From Candidatus Avipropionibacterium avicola (GTDB taxonomy: Bacteria; Actinomycetota; Actinomycetes; Propionibacteriales; Propionibacteriaceae), in assembly GCA_018715445.1 (NCBI GenBank), contig DVLP01000032.1:1-5279 (forward strand): 5,279 nucleotides of DNA, given 5' to 3'. The translations under genes were made by a program, and so were the position numbers. Below the pieces are notes generated by a model. That model was not told the origin of the DNA. It made no database searches and saw only the letters and a program-made list of their open reading frames with translations. Positions 4,623-5,279 of the stretch are shown piece by piece. Within the stretch, counting starts at the first letter, position 1, and each line of letters starts with the position of its first letter.

Positions 4623-5279
4623 ATGTCTGCACCAACCATCGCCGACCCATACGTGACCCGCGTCGCGGGCAGCCCGAGCGTGGTGCCTCGGGAGGGCAAG
4701 GTCGTTTTCGGCGGACCGCAGGACGGCCCGCTGAGCGCTGACGAGCTCGCCAAGGTCGACCAGTCCGGCTACCTCCAGATCGAGGCGCTGGTCACCCCGG
4801 ACGAGGTCACGGCGATGAGTGATGAACTCCATCGTCTGGCCAACGACGACGACGTGAAGAACGATGAACGCACCATCATCGTGCCGAAGACCAAGGAGGT
4901 GCGCTCGATCTTCGAGGTGCACCGCAGCAATGAGCTGTTCAAGCGGATCACCCACGATCCGCGCCTAGTCGACCGGGCCCGTCAGATCCTCGGCTCGGAT
5001 GTCTACATTCACCAGAGCCGGGTGAACCTCAAGCCCGGCTTCGTCGGCAAGGAGTTCTCCTGGCACTCGGACTTCGAGACCTGGCACGCCGAGGACGGGA
5101 TGCCCAACCCTCGCGCGATCAGCATCTCAGTCGCCCTCACCGAGAACTACACCTTCAACGGTCCGCTGATGATCATGCCCGGCTCGCACCGGGAGTACAT
5201 CAGCTGTGTCGGTGAGACCCCGGACGACAACTATCTGGAGTCGCTGGTGATGCAGGGGGCCGGCACCCCCGACGAGTGG
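4623..5279 (+). CDS. ectD: Ectoine hydroxylase, partial (C-terminus beyond right edge)
   Basis: Converts ectoine to 5-hydroxyectoine using O2, 2-oxoglutarate and Fe(II); it belongs to the PhyH-type non-haem iron dioxygenases. 219 residues are visible of a usual 295-305 or so, with the frame open to the last base. The family hallmark is present: FSWHSDFETWHAEDGMP at 145-161. It supplies two of the three iron ligands, H148 and D150. Other conserved blocks are EVRSIFEVH (92-100), DVYIHQSRVNLKPGF (126-140), LTENYTFNGPLMIMPGSH (172-189) and the following CVGETP. The third iron ligand histidine should lie beyond the window, so integrity cannot be fully judged. The start at 4623 follows AAAGGAG (4610-4616) by six bases. 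It is the last visible gene of the ect unit. Its presence implies that the cell makes hydroxyectoine, associated with stationary phase and heat or desiccation stress in other bacteria. Confidence 0.96.
   Translation, partial: MSAPTIADPYVTRVAGSPSVVPREGKVVFGGPQDGPLSADELAKVDQSGYLQIEALVTPDEVTAMSDELHRLANDDDVKNDERTIIVPKTKEVRSIFEVHRSNELFKRITHDPRLVDRARQILGSDVYIHQSRVNLKPGFVGKEFSWHSDFETWHAEDGMPNPRAISISVALTENYTFNGPLMIMPGSHREYISCVGETPDDNYLESLVMQGAGTPDEW

Noticed and set aside
4101..4955. Open minus-strand frame of 284 codons opposite ectC and ectD
   Set aside because: It crosses two well-supported genes and their spacer. The composition is that of an antisense shadow.

Overview
The window looks like chromosomal DNA of a high-GC Gram-positive bacterium (Actinomycetota). 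The genes end most codons in G or C. The aspartokinase is the 420-residue type with an internal start for a 172-residue beta subunit, as in corynebacteria. The ectoine genes lie in the order ectA-ectB-ectC-ectD, each read as an actinobacterial-type protein. I cannot name the genus safely.

Left part, minus strand (1-1795): aspartokinase (lysC/ask) is read towards the left edge. It is followed by two small membrane-protein genes of unknown function. The first starts 55 bases after the lysC stop, and the second overlaps the first by one base (TGATG) and runs off the window. The three probably form one transcription unit. The usual actinobacterial partner asd does not follow lysC here.

Middle (1796-2220): a 425-base divergent intergenic region with no convincing full gene. 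It holds weak candidate promoters for both directions and two similar short palindromes about four helical turns apart. It also has a strong but orphan Shine-Dalgarno/ATG pair.

Right part, plus strand (2221-5279): ectA, ectB and ectC are complete. ectD is cut by the right edge after 219 of roughly 300 residues. The enzymes form one pathway. EctB aminates aspartate-semialdehyde to L-2,4-diaminobutyrate, EctA acetylates it, EctC cyclises it to ectoine, and EctD hydroxylates ectoine to 5-hydroxyectoine. These are compatible solutes made against osmotic stress. Aspartokinase, read the other way, catalyses the first step towards aspartate-semialdehyde, so the neighbourhood joins precursor supply and product. 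That link is inferred from position and known biochemistry; co-regulation is not shown.

The core content is a known system. What deserves a second look is the regulatory DNA between lysC and ectA, the GGCGCC-rich spacer between ectA and ectB, and the unassigned membrane-protein pair. I see no RNA genes, insertion sequences, CRISPR arrays or prophage traces.
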